DNA of 64,000 nucleotides from Methylorubrum sp. B1-46 (GTDB lineage: Bacteria > Pseudomonadota > Alphaproteobacteria > Rhizobiales > Beijerinckiaceae). The stretch lies in assembly GCF_021117295.1 (NCBI RefSeq), contig NZ_CP088247.1:3425001-3489000 (forward strand), in the 5' to 3' direction. Below, one piece after another: positions 17,719 to 26,252 of the stretch; the first letter of the stretch is position 1; the number at the start of each line of letters is the position of its first letter. The notes beneath the pieces are model-generated. The model saw only the letters and a list, made by a program, of their open reading frames with translations. It made no database searches and was not told where the DNA came from. The position numbers and the translations under genes are program-made.

Positions 17719-20406
17719 ATGTCTCAGCCTGCCTCCGACCGGACCGCGCCCGCCGTGAAGACGACCTGCCCCTATTGCGGCGTCGGCTGCGGCGTGCTCG
17801 CGACGCCGGACGGCCAGGGCGGTGTGGCGATCGCCGGCGATCCCGACCATCCGGCGAATTTCGGCCGCCTCTGCTCGAAGGGCTCGGCACTCGGCGAGAC
17901 CGTCGATCTCGGCGACCGGCTGCTCGAACCGCTCGTGGACGGCCGAACCGCGACCTGGGAGGGCGCGCTCGGCACCGTGGCCGGCGGCTTGAGGCGGATC
18001 GCCGAGCAGCACGGGCCGGACGCAATCGCCTTCTACCTGTCGGGCCAGATCCTGACGGAGGATTACTACGTCGCCAACAAGCTGGCGAAGGGCTTTCTGG
18101 GCACGCCCCACGTCGACACCAATTCGCGGCTCTGCATGTCGAGCGCCGTCGCCGCCCACCGCCGCGCCTTCGGCTCGGACACGGTGCCTGGCTGCTACGA
18201 GGATCTCGACGAGGCCGACCTGATCGTGCTCGTCGGCTCCAACGCCGCGTGGTGCCACCCGATCCTGTTCCGGCGGATGATGGATGCCCGCAAGAACCGC
18301 GGCACGAAGATCGTCACCGTCGATCCCCGCCGAACGCAGACCGGTGAGGAGGCCGACCTCCATCTCGGCCTTCAGCCGGGCACCGATACCGCGCTCTTCT
18401 CCGGCCTGCTGGTGCATCTGGCCGGCATGGGCAAATTGGACCTGCGCTTCATCGAGGCGCACACCGCCGGCTTCGAGGGCGCCCTCGAGCGCGCCCGGCA
18501 GATCGCGCCGGACGTGGCCGCCACCGCCTGCGCCACGGGTCTCGCGGAAGCGGACGTGCAGGCCTTCTTCGAGCTGTTCGCCCGGACGAAGCGCGTCGTC
18601 ACCGGCTTCAGCCAGGGGGCGAACCAGTCGGCGCAGGGCACCGACAAGGGCAACGCCATCATCAACTGCCACCTCGCCACCGGCCGGATCGGCCAGCCCG
18701 GCATGGGGCCGCTCTCGCTCACCGGCCAGCCCAACGCCATGGGCGGGCGCGAGGTCGGCGGCTTGGCCAACATGCTCGCCGCCCACATGCACTTCGCGCC
18801 GGAAGAGGTGGACCGGGTCCGCCGCTTCTGGAAGGCGCCCAACATCATCACCGGCGAGGGCATGAAGGCGGTCGCGCTGTTCGAGGCGATCGAACGCGGA
18901 AAGATCAAGGCGCTGTGGGTGATCGGCACCAACCCGCTCGTCTCGATGCCGCGCGCCGACCGGATCCGCGACGCGATCAAGGGGCTCGACCTCTACGTCG
19001 TCTCGGAGGCGGTCGCGAACAGCGACAGCGCCCGCGCCGTGGGGAAGAAGACCGTGCTGCTGCCGGCGCTCGCCTGGGGCGAGAAGGACGGCACGGTGAC
19101 CAATTCCGAGCGCCGGATCTCGCGCCAGCGCGCCTTCCTGAAGGCGCCGGGGCAGGCGCGGGCGGATTGGGCGATCCTGTGCGACGTCGCCCGCCGCCTC
19201 GGCCACGGCGACGCCTTCGCCTACAAGTCCGCCGCCGAGATTTTTCGCGAACACGCCGCGCTCTCGGCGTTCGAGAACGAGGGCAGCCGCGACTTCGACC
19301 TCGGCGGCCTCGCCGAGATGAGCGCGCGTGCCTACGACACGCACCTGCCGATGCAGTGGCCGGTGCCGAAGCGCGGGCCGGAGGCGAAAAAGGGCCGCGC
19401 CCGGCTCTTCGCCGACGGACGCTTCTACACCTTCGACCGGCGCGCCCGCTTCGTCGCGGTGCAGCCGCCGGCCCTGGCGCAGCCGGTCACCGCCGCGCAC
19501 CCGCTGGTGCTCAACACCGGCCGGATCCGCGACCACTGGCACACCATGACCCGCACGGGCAAAAGCCAGCGCCTTTCTTCCCACCGCGCCGTGCCCTTCG
19601 TCGAGGTCCACCCCGACGACGCGGCCCGCTACCGCCTGAGCGACGGGGGATTTGCCCGCGTCGCGACCGAGCTCGGCAGCGCGATCCTCGAAGTGATGGT
19701 GACGGACGCCGTTCTGCCGGGCTCGATCTTCGTGCCGATGCACTGGTCCGACATGACCGCCTCCGACGGGCGCGCGGCGGCGCTCGCCCGCGGCATCACC
19801 GATCCGGTCTCGGGCCAGCCGGAACTGAAGGCGACGCCCGCTTCCGTCGAGGCCGTGGCCTACCGTTCCCGCGGCTTCCTGCTGACGCGGGACAGCCAAG
19901 CGGCGCCCGCCGGCTGGTGGTGGGCGCGGGCGACCGTGCAGGGCGGCTCGGGCCTCATCTTCGCCACCCAGGAGAGTTCGCGCGAAATGGCCCTGTCCGT
20001 GCGCGGCCTGTTCCCCGGCCACGAATGGGCCGAGTACGTCGATCACGCCCGCGGCCTCTACCGCTGCGCCGTCTATCGCGACGACCAGCTCGTCGCGGCA
20101 CTCAGCGTCGCACCGGGCGACCGGCGGCCGGACTGGGAACTCGCCAAGGCGGTCTTCGCCAGCCCCGACATCGAGGCAATCGACCGGCGCGCCCTGCTCA
20201 CGGGCCGGGCGGCCACGGTCTCGGCCGGGCCGGTGGTCTGCGCCTGCCACGGCGTCGGGCTCGATGTCATCACCGCGGCGATCGCGGCCGGGGCCGACAC
20301 GGTCGAGGCGGTGGGCGCGGCCTGCAAGGCGGGAACGAATTGCGGCTCCTGCATCCCCGAGATCCGCAAGCTGCTGTCGCCGACGCTTGCGCGCAGCGCC
20401 GCGTAG
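17719..20406 (+). CDS. nasA: Assimilatory nitrate reductase, molybdopterin catalytic subunit
   Basis: NasA reduces nitrate to nitrite in the cytoplasm for nitrogen assimilation. The 895-aa protein has an N-terminal [4Fe-4S] motif (CPYCGVGCGV..LCSKGSALG), molybdopterin oxidoreductase and dinucleotide-binding domains (NTGRIRDHWHTMTRTGKS region near residues 595-615), and a C-terminal BFD-like [2Fe-2S] domain (VCACHGVG...CKAGTNCGSCIPE). That fused domain is typical of NasA and NarB relatives. ATG 17719 follows CCGAGGATAC. Siroheme synthase follows; nitrite reductase and transporter genes are not in the window. Confidence 0.94.
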   Translation: MSQPASDRTAPAVKTTCPYCGVGCGVLATPDGQGGVAIAGDPDHPANFGRLCSKGSALGETVDLGDRLLEPLVDGRTATWEGALGTVAGGLRRIAEQHGPDAIAFYLSGQILTEDYYVANKLAKGFLGTPHVDTNSRLCMSSAVAAHRRAFGSDTVPGCYEDLDEADLIVLVGSNAAWCHPILFRRMMDARKNRGTKIVTVDPRRTQTGEEADLHLGLQPGTDTALFSGLLVHLAGMGKLDLRFIEAHTAGFEGALERARQIAPDVAATACATGLAEADVQAFFELFARTKRVVTGFSQGANQSAQGTDKGNAIINCHLATGRIGQPGMGPLSLTGQPNAMGGREVGGLANMLAAHMHFAPEEVDRVRRFWKAPNIITGEGMKAVALFEAIERGKIKALWVIGTNPLVSMPRADRIRDAIKGLDLYVVSEAVANSDSARAVGKKTVLLPALAWGEKDGTVTNSERRISRQRAFLKAPGQARADWAILCDVARRLGHGDAFAYKSAAEIFREHAALSAFENEGSRDFDLGGLAEMSARAYDTHLPMQWPVPKRGPEAKKGRARLFADGRFYTFDRRARFVAVQPPALAQPVTAAHPLVLNTGRIRDHWHTMTRTGKSQRLSSHRAVPFVEVHPDDAARYRLSDGGFARVATELGSAILEVMVTDAVLPGSIFVPMHWSDMTASDGRAAALARGITDPVSGQPELKATPASVEAVAYRSRGFLLTRDSQAAPAGWWWARATVQGGSGLIFATQESSREMALSVRGLFPGHEWAEYVDHARGLYRCAVYRDDQLVAALSVAPGDRRPDWELAKAVFASPDIEAIDRRALLTGRAATVSAGPVVCACHGVGLDVITAAIAAGADTVEAVGAACKAGTNCGSCIPEIRKLLSPTLARSAA

Positions 20407-20439
20407 GGGCAGGTTCAAGCTACTCCGTCCCGCTCTCGT

Positions 20440-20570
20440 CCTCATTCTGAGGTGCTGCGAAGCAGCTTTGAGGGAGGGCTCCGGAGACCGCGCGATCCCT
20501 GGAGGCTCCTTCGGGGCCTCCGCCTCGCTCCGGCCCCTCCGGATGAGAGATGGGGCTGGAACCTCGATTC
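20440..20570. repeat. GC-rich repeat-like sequence between nasA and cysG
   Basis: The 182-bp gap holds CTGAGGTGCTGCGAAGCAGC followed by GAGGGAGGGCTCC and a GGAGGCTCCTTCGGGGCCTCC hairpin-prone run. The style is that of dispersed intergenic elements of Rhizobiales, but no second copy is in this window, so membership in a repeat family is inferred from memory rather than shown. It would sit in the nasA-cysG transcript leader. Confidence 0.4.
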
Positions 20571-20588
20571 GAGTCGTACAAGAAGACC

Positions 20589-22046
20589 ATGAGCACGCCC
20601 CGCCAACCCCGCGAAACCCGCGCCGGCCTCGAGCCGCTGGCGGTGCTGCCCGTGTTCGTGCCGCTGCAGGACAAGCGGGCGGTGCTCGCCGGCTCCAACG
20701 GGGGCGCGCCCTGGAAGGTCAAGCTGCTCGCCGCTGCCGGCGCCCGGGTCGATGTCTATGCCGAGGCGCCGAGCGAGGAACTGCGCGGCGTGCCGGCCGA
20801 GATCGCCGCCGGCTCGGTGACCCTGCACGAGCGGCGCTGGACCCCGGAGGATCTTCAAGGCGCGGCCTTCGCCATCGGCGCCATGGAGGACGAGGAGGAT
20901 TGCATCGCCTTCGTCGCGGCAGCGCGCGCGGCCGGGGCCATCGTCAACGCCGTCGACCGGCCGCATCTGTGCGACGTGAAGTTCGGCGCCATCGTCAACC
21001 GCTCGCCGCTCGTCGTCGGCATCTCGACCGAGGGCGCCGCCCCGGTCTTCGGGCAGACGGTGCGGGCGCGCATCGAGGCGATGCTGCCGCGCGGCTTCAA
21101 GCACTGGGTCGCCGCCGCCCGCGACTGGCGCGAGGCGGTCTCTTCCCGCTTCCATGGTTTCTCCGAGCGGCGCGGCTTCTGGGAGCGCTTCACCGACCGG
21201 GCCTTCGCCGAGCCGGACCGCACGCCGACGGAGGCCGACCTCACCGACCTGATGGGCCAGACCGAGGCGCTGCCGCTCGGCGGTGCCGTAACGCTCGTCG
21301 GCGCCGGGCCGGGCGATGCCGAACTGCTGACGCTGAAGGCCCTGCGGGCCCTGCGCAACGCCGATGTGATCCTCTACGACGACCTCGTCGCTCCCGAAAT
21401 TCCCGACTACGCCCGCCGCGAGGCCCGCACCATGCTGGTCGGCAAGACCGGTCACGGCCCCTCCTGCCGCCAAGACGACATCAACGCGCTGATGGTCTCG
21501 CTGGCTAAATCCGGCAAGCAGGTGGTGCGGCTGAAATCCGGCGACCCGCTCGTCTTCGGCCGGGCGGGCGAGGAGATCGAGGCCTGCGAGGCCGCCGGCA
21601 TTCCCTGCACCATCGTTCCCGGCGTCAGCGCGGCGCAGGGCGCGGCCGCCGCGCTCGGCGTGTCACTCACCCATCGCGATGCGGCCCGGCGCCTGCAATT
21701 CGTCACCGGCCACGACCGCCGCGGGGCGCTGCCCGAGGATCTGAACTGGGGGGCGCTGGCCGACCGCAGCGTCACCACCGTCGTCTACATGCCCAAGCGC
21801 ACGCTGCGGGCCCTGCTGGAGCGGGCGGTCGCCGAGGGGCTCGCCCCCGAGACGCCGGCTCTCGTCGTGTTCAACGCGACGCGGGCGAAGCAGGCCACGG
21901 TCGCCGGCACCGCCGCGGATCTCGCCGGGCGGATCGAGGCCTCGGACCTGGAAGGACCGGCGCTGCTGATGGTCGGCGAGGCCCTGCGCCGGCACAACAC
22001 CCGCGGCGCGGACGCTCCTGTCGAGATCCGGGCCGAAGCCTCCTGA
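20589..22046 (+). CDS. cysG: Siroheme synthase (CysG: dehydrogenase/ferrochelatase plus uroporphyrinogen methyltransferase)
   Basis: This trifunctional enzyme makes siroheme from uroporphyrinogen III, needed by nitrite and sulfite reductases. The N-terminal half (about residues 15-210) is the CysG/Met8-like NAD-dependent domain. The C-terminal half is the SUMT domain, with VTLVGAGPGDAELLTLKALRAL, DDLV and VPGVSAAQGAAAALG. The usual glycine-rich GGG..A.RK loop is altered (AGSNGGAPWKVKLL), which may mean a modified dehydrogenase step. ATG 20589 is chosen over an upstream ATG 20550. It lies downstream of nasA, and its TGA stop opens a palindromic repeat. Confidence 0.92.
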   Translation: MSTPRQPRETRAGLEPLAVLPVFVPLQDKRAVLAGSNGGAPWKVKLLAAAGARVDVYAEAPSEELRGVPAEIAAGSVTLHERRWTPEDLQGAAFAIGAMEDEEDCIAFVAAARAAGAIVNAVDRPHLCDVKFGAIVNRSPLVVGISTEGAAPVFGQTVRARIEAMLPRGFKHWVAAARDWREAVSSRFHGFSERRGFWERFTDRAFAEPDRTPTEADLTDLMGQTEALPLGGAVTLVGAGPGDAELLTLKALRALRNADVILYDDLVAPEIPDYARREARTMLVGKTGHGPSCRQDDINALMVSLAKSGKQVVRLKSGDPLVFGRAGEEIEACEAAGIPCTIVPGVSAAQGAAAALGVSLTHRDAARRLQFVTGHDRRGALPEDLNWGALADRSVTTVVYMPKRTLRALLERAVAEGLAPETPALVVFNATRAKQATVAGTAADLAGRIEASDLEGPALLMVGEALRRHNTRGADAPVEIRAEAS

Positions 22047-22147
22047 TACGGTCTCCGCTTGATCAAAGCGGAGATCGGATCGACAAGCCCGCACGGCGCT
22101 TGAGCGAAGTCGAAATCCGCCATCCCGAAGGGATCAACCGGATTTGG
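22044..22147 (+). repeat. Interspersed palindromic repeat, TGATACGG family, copy 2
   Basis: This element starts at the cysG stop codon (TGATACGG) and has a perfect 9-bp hairpin, TCTCCGCTT and AAGCGGAGA around GATCA. It ends CCCGAAGGGATCAACCGGATTTGG. It is the closest match to copy 1 (90-228) and matches copy 3 (13288-13391) in inverse orientation. Confidence 0.85.
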
Positions 22148-22353
22148 TACGACACCCTGCATCGTCTGGAGGACGGGGGCGCCCCGTGCGGCTTCCCGCG
22201 GGCTTGCGGCACGCCTTGAGCTCTGTGATGTGAGGGGCGGCGCCCTGATGCCCGAGGCTGTCGCTATCGGCACAGCGTCCGGGGATTGCGGGCCATCTCA
22301 CACGGTCGTCCCGCCTCGTCGGGCGCCCTCACAGACACGCGTCCGAGAGCTCC
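22148..22353. other. Non-coding stretch before the SCO gene
   Basis: Together with repeat copy 2 this makes a 307-bp gene-free gap after cysG. These 206 bp hold GC-rich hairpin-prone segments (around 22165-22215) but no recognised riboswitch, RNA or promoter motif. The promoter of the SCO gene presumably lies here. Confidence 0.4.
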
Positions 22354-22947
22354 ATGCGTCGTCCCTCCCGCAGCGTTCTCCTGCCGCTCGCCGCCTTCGT
22401 CGCCGGCCTCGTGGCCCTCTCCGTCGCACTGGTGATGACGCTGGTGCCGCAGCATCCCCAGAGCGGTCCGAGCGGTGTCGGCGGGCCCTTCACCCTGGTG
22501 AACCAGGACGGGGCGACGATCACCGAGCGCGCCTTTGCCGGCAAGCCCTACCTGATGTTCTTCGGCTTCACCCATTGCCCCGACGTCTGCCCGACCACCC
22601 TACAGCAGATCAGCGACGTACTGGCGGCACTGGGGCCCAAGGCCGACGCGCTGAAGGTCGCCTTCGTCAGCGTCGATCCGGAGCGTGACACGCCCGAATC
22701 CCTCAAGACCTACCTGTCGAGCTTCGATCCGCGCATCATCGGCCTCACCGGCAGCCCGGAGCAGGTGGCGGCGACGATCAAGACCTTCCGCGCCTATGCC
22801 AAGAAGGTGCCGAGCCAGAGCGGCGACTACACGATGGAGCACACCGCGCTCGTCTACCTGATGGACGCCCGCAACGGCTTCGTCGGCGCGGTCAACCTCA
22901 ACCGGCCGGCAGCGGAGACGGCAGCGGAGCTGTCGAAGCGGATCTGA
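22354..22947 (+). CDS. SCO1/SenC family copper chaperone
   Basis: This 197-aa membrane-anchored thioredoxin-fold protein delivers copper to the CuA centre of cytochrome c oxidase subunit II. It has one N-terminal membrane helix (about residues 7-28), the copper-binding CPDVCP motif in FTHCPDVCPTT, and the conserved His in DYTMEHTALVYLMD. It is far from the oxidase operon at 57-63 kb but functionally linked. Its last 50 bp overlap the convergent glycosyltransferase gene. Confidence 0.92.
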   Translation: MRRPSRSVLLPLAAFVAGLVALSVALVMTLVPQHPQSGPSGVGGPFTLVNQDGATITERAFAGKPYLMFFGFTHCPDVCPTTLQQISDVLAALGPKADALKVAFVSVDPERDTPESLKTYLSSFDPRIIGLTGSPEQVAATIKTFRAYAKKVPSQSGDYTMEHTALVYLMDARNGFVGAVNLNRPAAETAAELSKRI

Positions 22948-24640
22948 TCGCGCCGAGCGGGCGCCGCCCGAGCGCGCCGGTGCGAGAGGTGCGGGCCAGC
23001 CCGTGCTCGGTCTTGTTCCAGCGGTGCGGATGCCGCGCCAGTTCGAACACGGCGAGCCATGCCGCGAGGCTGCCGAGGAGGAAGTAGACGGGTAGCAGCA
23101 GCACGAGCGGCACGAGATCGAACCATCCGCGCCGGAGGCAGCCAACGAGGCCGGGCAGGCACATCGCTGCCAGCCCGCCGAGGAACACCGTGATCGAGGC
23201 CGCACGCTTCACGATGGCGAGGCCGTCCTCCGCCTCGACCCAACTGACGAGGTCGACGAGACCGCCGAGCAGCATGAAGGGATAGAACAAGGCCGAGACG
23301 ACCGTGCCGGGCAGCAGCGCCAGCACACACAGGCTCCCCGCCGCACCGAGGCGGCGATAGAGGTGGAGCGGGCGCCGCCCATGGGTGAAGCTCGTCTGCA
23401 GGAAGCCCTTCATCCAGCGGGTGCGCTGGCGCAGCCACTTGCGCGGATGGGCGAGCGCCTCCTCGAAGGTCGCGCTCGGCAGATCGCCGACATCGTAGCC
23501 CGCAAGCGCCATGCGCAGGCCGAGATCGGCATCCTCGGTGACGTTCCACGAATCCCATCCGTGGAGATCGCGCAGGACGCGGGTGCGGAAATGCGTCGAG
23601 GTCCCGCCCAGCGGTGTCGGCATCCGCCACGCGGCCAGGGCCGGGCCGAGCACGTCGAACAGAGCCGCGTACTCGATGGCGAACAGGCGCGGGAGCCAAC
23701 CGTCGCCGTGATTGTCGATCACGAGGCGGCCCTGGAGGCAGGCGGTCGAGGCCGGCGCGCGGGCAAACAGCGTCGCGGCGAGGCGAAGCTGTTCAGGCGA
23801 AATCACGTCTTCCGCGTCGTAGACCACGAGGTGCTCGCCGCGGGCGAGCGGGAGGGCCGCGTTCAACGCCCTCGGCTTCGTGCGCGGCATGCCCTCCGGG
23901 ACGGTGACGATTTCGAAGCGGGCCGGAAGCGGGGTCGCGCGGAACGCCGCGGCAGTCTCTTCGTCGTCCGCCTCCAGCAGGAACTTGATGTCCAGCTTGG
24001 CTGCCGGATAGTCGAGTCGGCGCAGGGCGCCGAGCAGACGCGGCACCACCGGCGCCTCCCGGTAGAGGGCGATGAGAATCGTGTAGGTCGGAAGTTCTTC
24101 GTCCGTCAGGAGCGCGGGCCGCTTTTCGGGCTCTGTGGGGCGCAGGATCTCGGCAGCCCCCATCCCGGCCGCGGTGAGGCGGAAGGTCAGCAGAGTCAGC
24201 ATCAAGCCCTGGATCAGCAGCAGCAGGAGGAAGCCTGCCATCGTCGGAAGGCGAGCGAGCAGGACGACAAGGGCGAACATGCTGCCGGCCAAGACAAGGT
24301 CGATCGCCAGCGGCCCAGGGCGGCAGGACCATTCGGGACGCAGACGCCCCAGGGTTTCGGAGGCATCCTCGGCGATGGCGGCCCCGTACCGTGCGAACAA
24401 GGCCTGCCTCAAGGCCGTCGGAGTCGTGATGGCAGGCAGCGCCGATCGATCCGCCACCGCGATCAGGCGCGCCACCGCCGCACCGCGCGGTGCCGCGACG
24501 AGGACTTCGCCTCCCTCCGATGTCACGAGTGGCGCGGCGCCGGCCTCAAGACAGCGCCTGTACGGAACACCGTCTCCGATCGTGAACGCTCCGGCGAGAA
24601 AGGTCGCTCCGAGCCGGCGGGCTAGCGCGCGGTAGAACAC
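22898..24640 (-). CDS. Membrane glycosyltransferase, family 2, with N-terminal GspE-like region
   Basis: This protein of at least 580 aa has a GT2 catalytic domain (TYTILIALYREAPVVPRLLGAL, LLEADDEET, VYDAEDVISPEQLRLAA, TEDADLGLRMA, and QRTRWMKGFLQT as the QxxRW motif). Paired membrane helices flank it (about residues 112-155 and 430-530). It probably builds an exopolysaccharide or envelope glycan. GTG 24640 is the first usual start codon, but coding-like sequence continues in frame to a stop at 24848-24850 with residues such as PPEIGFLAAEGV typical of the family. CTG 24817, preceded by AGGGAG, is a candidate real start (639 aa). The 3' end overlaps the SCO gene by 50 bp. Confidence 0.85.
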   Translation of the reverse strand: MFYRALARRLGATFLAGAFTIGDGVPYRRCLEAGAAPLVTSEGGEVLVAAPRGAAVARLIAVADRSALPAITTPTALRQALFARYGAAIAEDASETLGRLRPEWSCRPGPLAIDLVLAGSMFALVVLLARLPTMAGFLLLLLIQGLMLTLLTFRLTAAGMGAAEILRPTEPEKRPALLTDEELPTYTILIALYREAPVVPRLLGALRRLDYPAAKLDIKFLLEADDEETAAAFRATPLPARFEIVTVPEGMPRTKPRALNAALPLARGEHLVVYDAEDVISPEQLRLAATLFARAPASTACLQGRLVIDNHGDGWLPRLFAIEYAALFDVLGPALAAWRMPTPLGGTSTHFRTRVLRDLHGWDSWNVTEDADLGLRMALAGYDVGDLPSATFEEALAHPRKWLRQRTRWMKGFLQTSFTHGRRPLHLYRRLGAAGSLCVLALLPGTVVSALFYPFMLLGGLVDLVSWVEAEDGLAIVKRAASITVFLGGLAAMCLPGLVGCLRRGWFDLVPLVLLLPVYFLLGSLAAWLAVFELARHPHRWNKTEHGLARTSRTGALGRRPLGAIRSASTAPLPSPLPAG

Positions 24641-24859
24641 CTCCTCGGAGAGAAGCCCCTCGTTGAGGAGAGCGGTCGCGGCGTCGGTGCCGCAGCGTCG
24701 GGCGATGGTCGCGGCCCGGCTCAGCGTCTCGAGGGAAACGCCTTCGGCGGCGAGGAAGCCGATTTCCGGCGGGAGCAGAGCGGCCCGGTGGCTCCGTCGG
24801 CGGTCGAGATCGGACAGGGTGACAGCTCCCTGCGAGCCCGCGCCGTGCTAGGGAGAGGC

Positions 24860-25786
24860 ATGGGCTCGGACCTCTCCACCGGCGTGCACTGCGCCACGAC
24901 AACAACCAGTGCGTCAATTCTCGGCCGCTGGGTACGGTGGCTGATCGTACCAGCCGTTATCATTTCATTAACCAATGTTGTATCGGCACAACAGCCGACC
25001 GGACCGGCGCCCACGCCATCGGTGGCCATCCCGAATTTCTGGAATCCGCGGGCGCGCGGCGAGCGCGTCGAGGCGCCGCAGACGGGGCGGGCCGTCCGCT
25101 TCATGACCGACGACGAGTTCCCACCGCTGCACTTCGCGGGGCCCGACGGCATGCCGACGGGCTTTGCCGTGGAACTGGCCCGCGCGGTCTGCGAGCGGCT
25201 GACCATCACCTGCACGGTGCAGGCGCGCCGCTTCGACACGCTGCTCGACGCGCTCGCCGACAAGCAGGGCGACGTGGTGGCGGCCGCCGTCCCCCTGACC
25301 GCGGGCCTGCGCGCGCGCTTCCTGGCCACACGCCCCTATTTCCGCTGGCCAGCCCGCTTCGTCGCCCGCAAGGATCGCGGTCTGCCCGCTCCCTCGGCGA
25401 GCGCGCTGGCCGGGCGGAGCGTCGGAGTCGTGGAGGGCAGCGCCCACGAGGCCTACCTGAAAGCCTATTTCCCTAAGGCCACAGGCAAGACGTTCACCGA
25501 CCTGTCAGCGGCCGAGAGCGCGCTCAAGCGCGGCGAGGTCGAGTATCTGTTCGCCGACGGCCTCAGCCTCGCTCTCTGGCTGAACGGCCAGGAAGCGGAA
25601 GGCTGCTGCGCCTATTCCGGCGGCGACTACTTGGAGAACCGCTATTTCGGCGAGGGCATCGGCTTCGTCACCCGCACCGAGGACGCGGCACTCGCCCGCG
25701 CCCTCGACGATGCGTTGCAGCGGGTGTGGGACGATGGAAAATACGCTGAGCTCTATCTACGGTTTTTTCCGGTCAGTCCGTTCTGA
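24860..25786 (+). CDS. Periplasmic substrate-binding protein, family 3 (amino-acid type)
   Basis: This 308-aa protein has an N-terminal hydrophobic export signal (about residues 22-41, ending VVSAQQ) and a bilobed SBP_bac_3 domain: RFMTDDEFPPLHFAGPDGMPTGFAVELARAVCERL, LAGRSVGVVEGSAHEAYL and ..ALDDALQRVWDDGKYAELYLRFF. No permease or ATPase gene adjoins it, so it may be an orphan binding protein. ATG 24860 follows GGGAGAGGC. It is divergent from the glycosyltransferase gene with almost no spacer. Confidence 0.85.
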   Translation: MGSDLSTGVHCATTTTSASILGRWVRWLIVPAVIISLTNVVSAQQPTGPAPTPSVAIPNFWNPRARGERVEAPQTGRAVRFMTDDEFPPLHFAGPDGMPTGFAVELARAVCERLTITCTVQARRFDTLLDALADKQGDVVAAAVPLTAGLRARFLATRPYFRWPARFVARKDRGLPAPSASALAGRSVGVVEGSAHEAYLKAYFPKATGKTFTDLSAAESALKRGEVEYLFADGLSLALWLNGQEAEGCCAYSGGDYLENRYFGEGIGFVTRTEDAALARALDDALQRVWDDGKYAELYLRFFPVSPF

Positions 25787-25856
25787 CCTGGGCCCGAACG
25801 CCCTAACTGCTGTAGCGTGAAGCCCGCGCCTCACGGGGCCTGCAAGCCCCGGCCGA

Positions 25857-25957
25857 GAACATCGTCCCGGATATCCGATCCAGAACGATGTTCTAAAATG
25901 ATCGTTTTGCATCGTCTTTTTCCGAAAGCCGGTGGCCACCTTTCGGGACGATGCTCT
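25857..25957 (-). repeat. TAGAGCATCGTC-family composite repeat, inverted copy
   Basis: On the minus strand this reads AGAGCATCGTCCCGAAAGG, GGCCACCGGCTTTC, GACGATGC, then a second palindrome (GAACATCGT and ACGATGTTC arms, 25857-25893). It is the near-exact reverse of 16766-16866. Here the position of the TAG is CAG, and no gene ends at it. Confidence 0.85.
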
Positions 25958-25967
25958 GAAGGCTCGA

Positions 25968-26195
25968 ATGGACCGTCCACGAATGCCGAAGCCGTACAGC
26001 ACACAGGGACAAGCGCGTCGCCGCGCCGGCGAGCCGCACACCGCGCAGCGGGAGAGCGATCTGTCCCTGGAGCGCCGACAGAAGCTCGCGCTGAACCGCT
26101 TCACCTATAGCGGCGGCTATGACGGCTACGAGGGCCGCATGATCCTGAAGCCAGAGCTGAGACGACGGGACGGACACCCCCACGGGTCTCGCTGA
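25968..26195 (+). CDS. Hypothetical small basic protein
   Basis: A 75-aa frame starts at ATG 25968 and encodes a hydrophilic, Arg-rich product with a tyrosine/glycine segment (RFTYSGGYDGYEGRM). I recognise no domain, and there is no convincing ribosome binding site. An opposing minus-strand frame covers the same DNA. It may be a real small gene or a chance frame beside the repeat. Confidence 0.3.
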   Translation: MDRPRMPKPYSTQGQARRRAGEPHTAQRESDLSLERRQKLALNRFTYSGGYDGYEGRMILKPELRRRDGHPHGSR

Positions 26196-26252
26196 CCCTC
26201 GCCGCATCGTCCACACAGTGACCGGGAGGCGGCTCCTCCCGGATGAGGTCCG

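Noticed and set aside
17515..20445. A 976-residue minus-strand open frame opposite nasA
   Set aside because: It mirrors nasA codons, is His/Arg/Gly-rich and matches no family.
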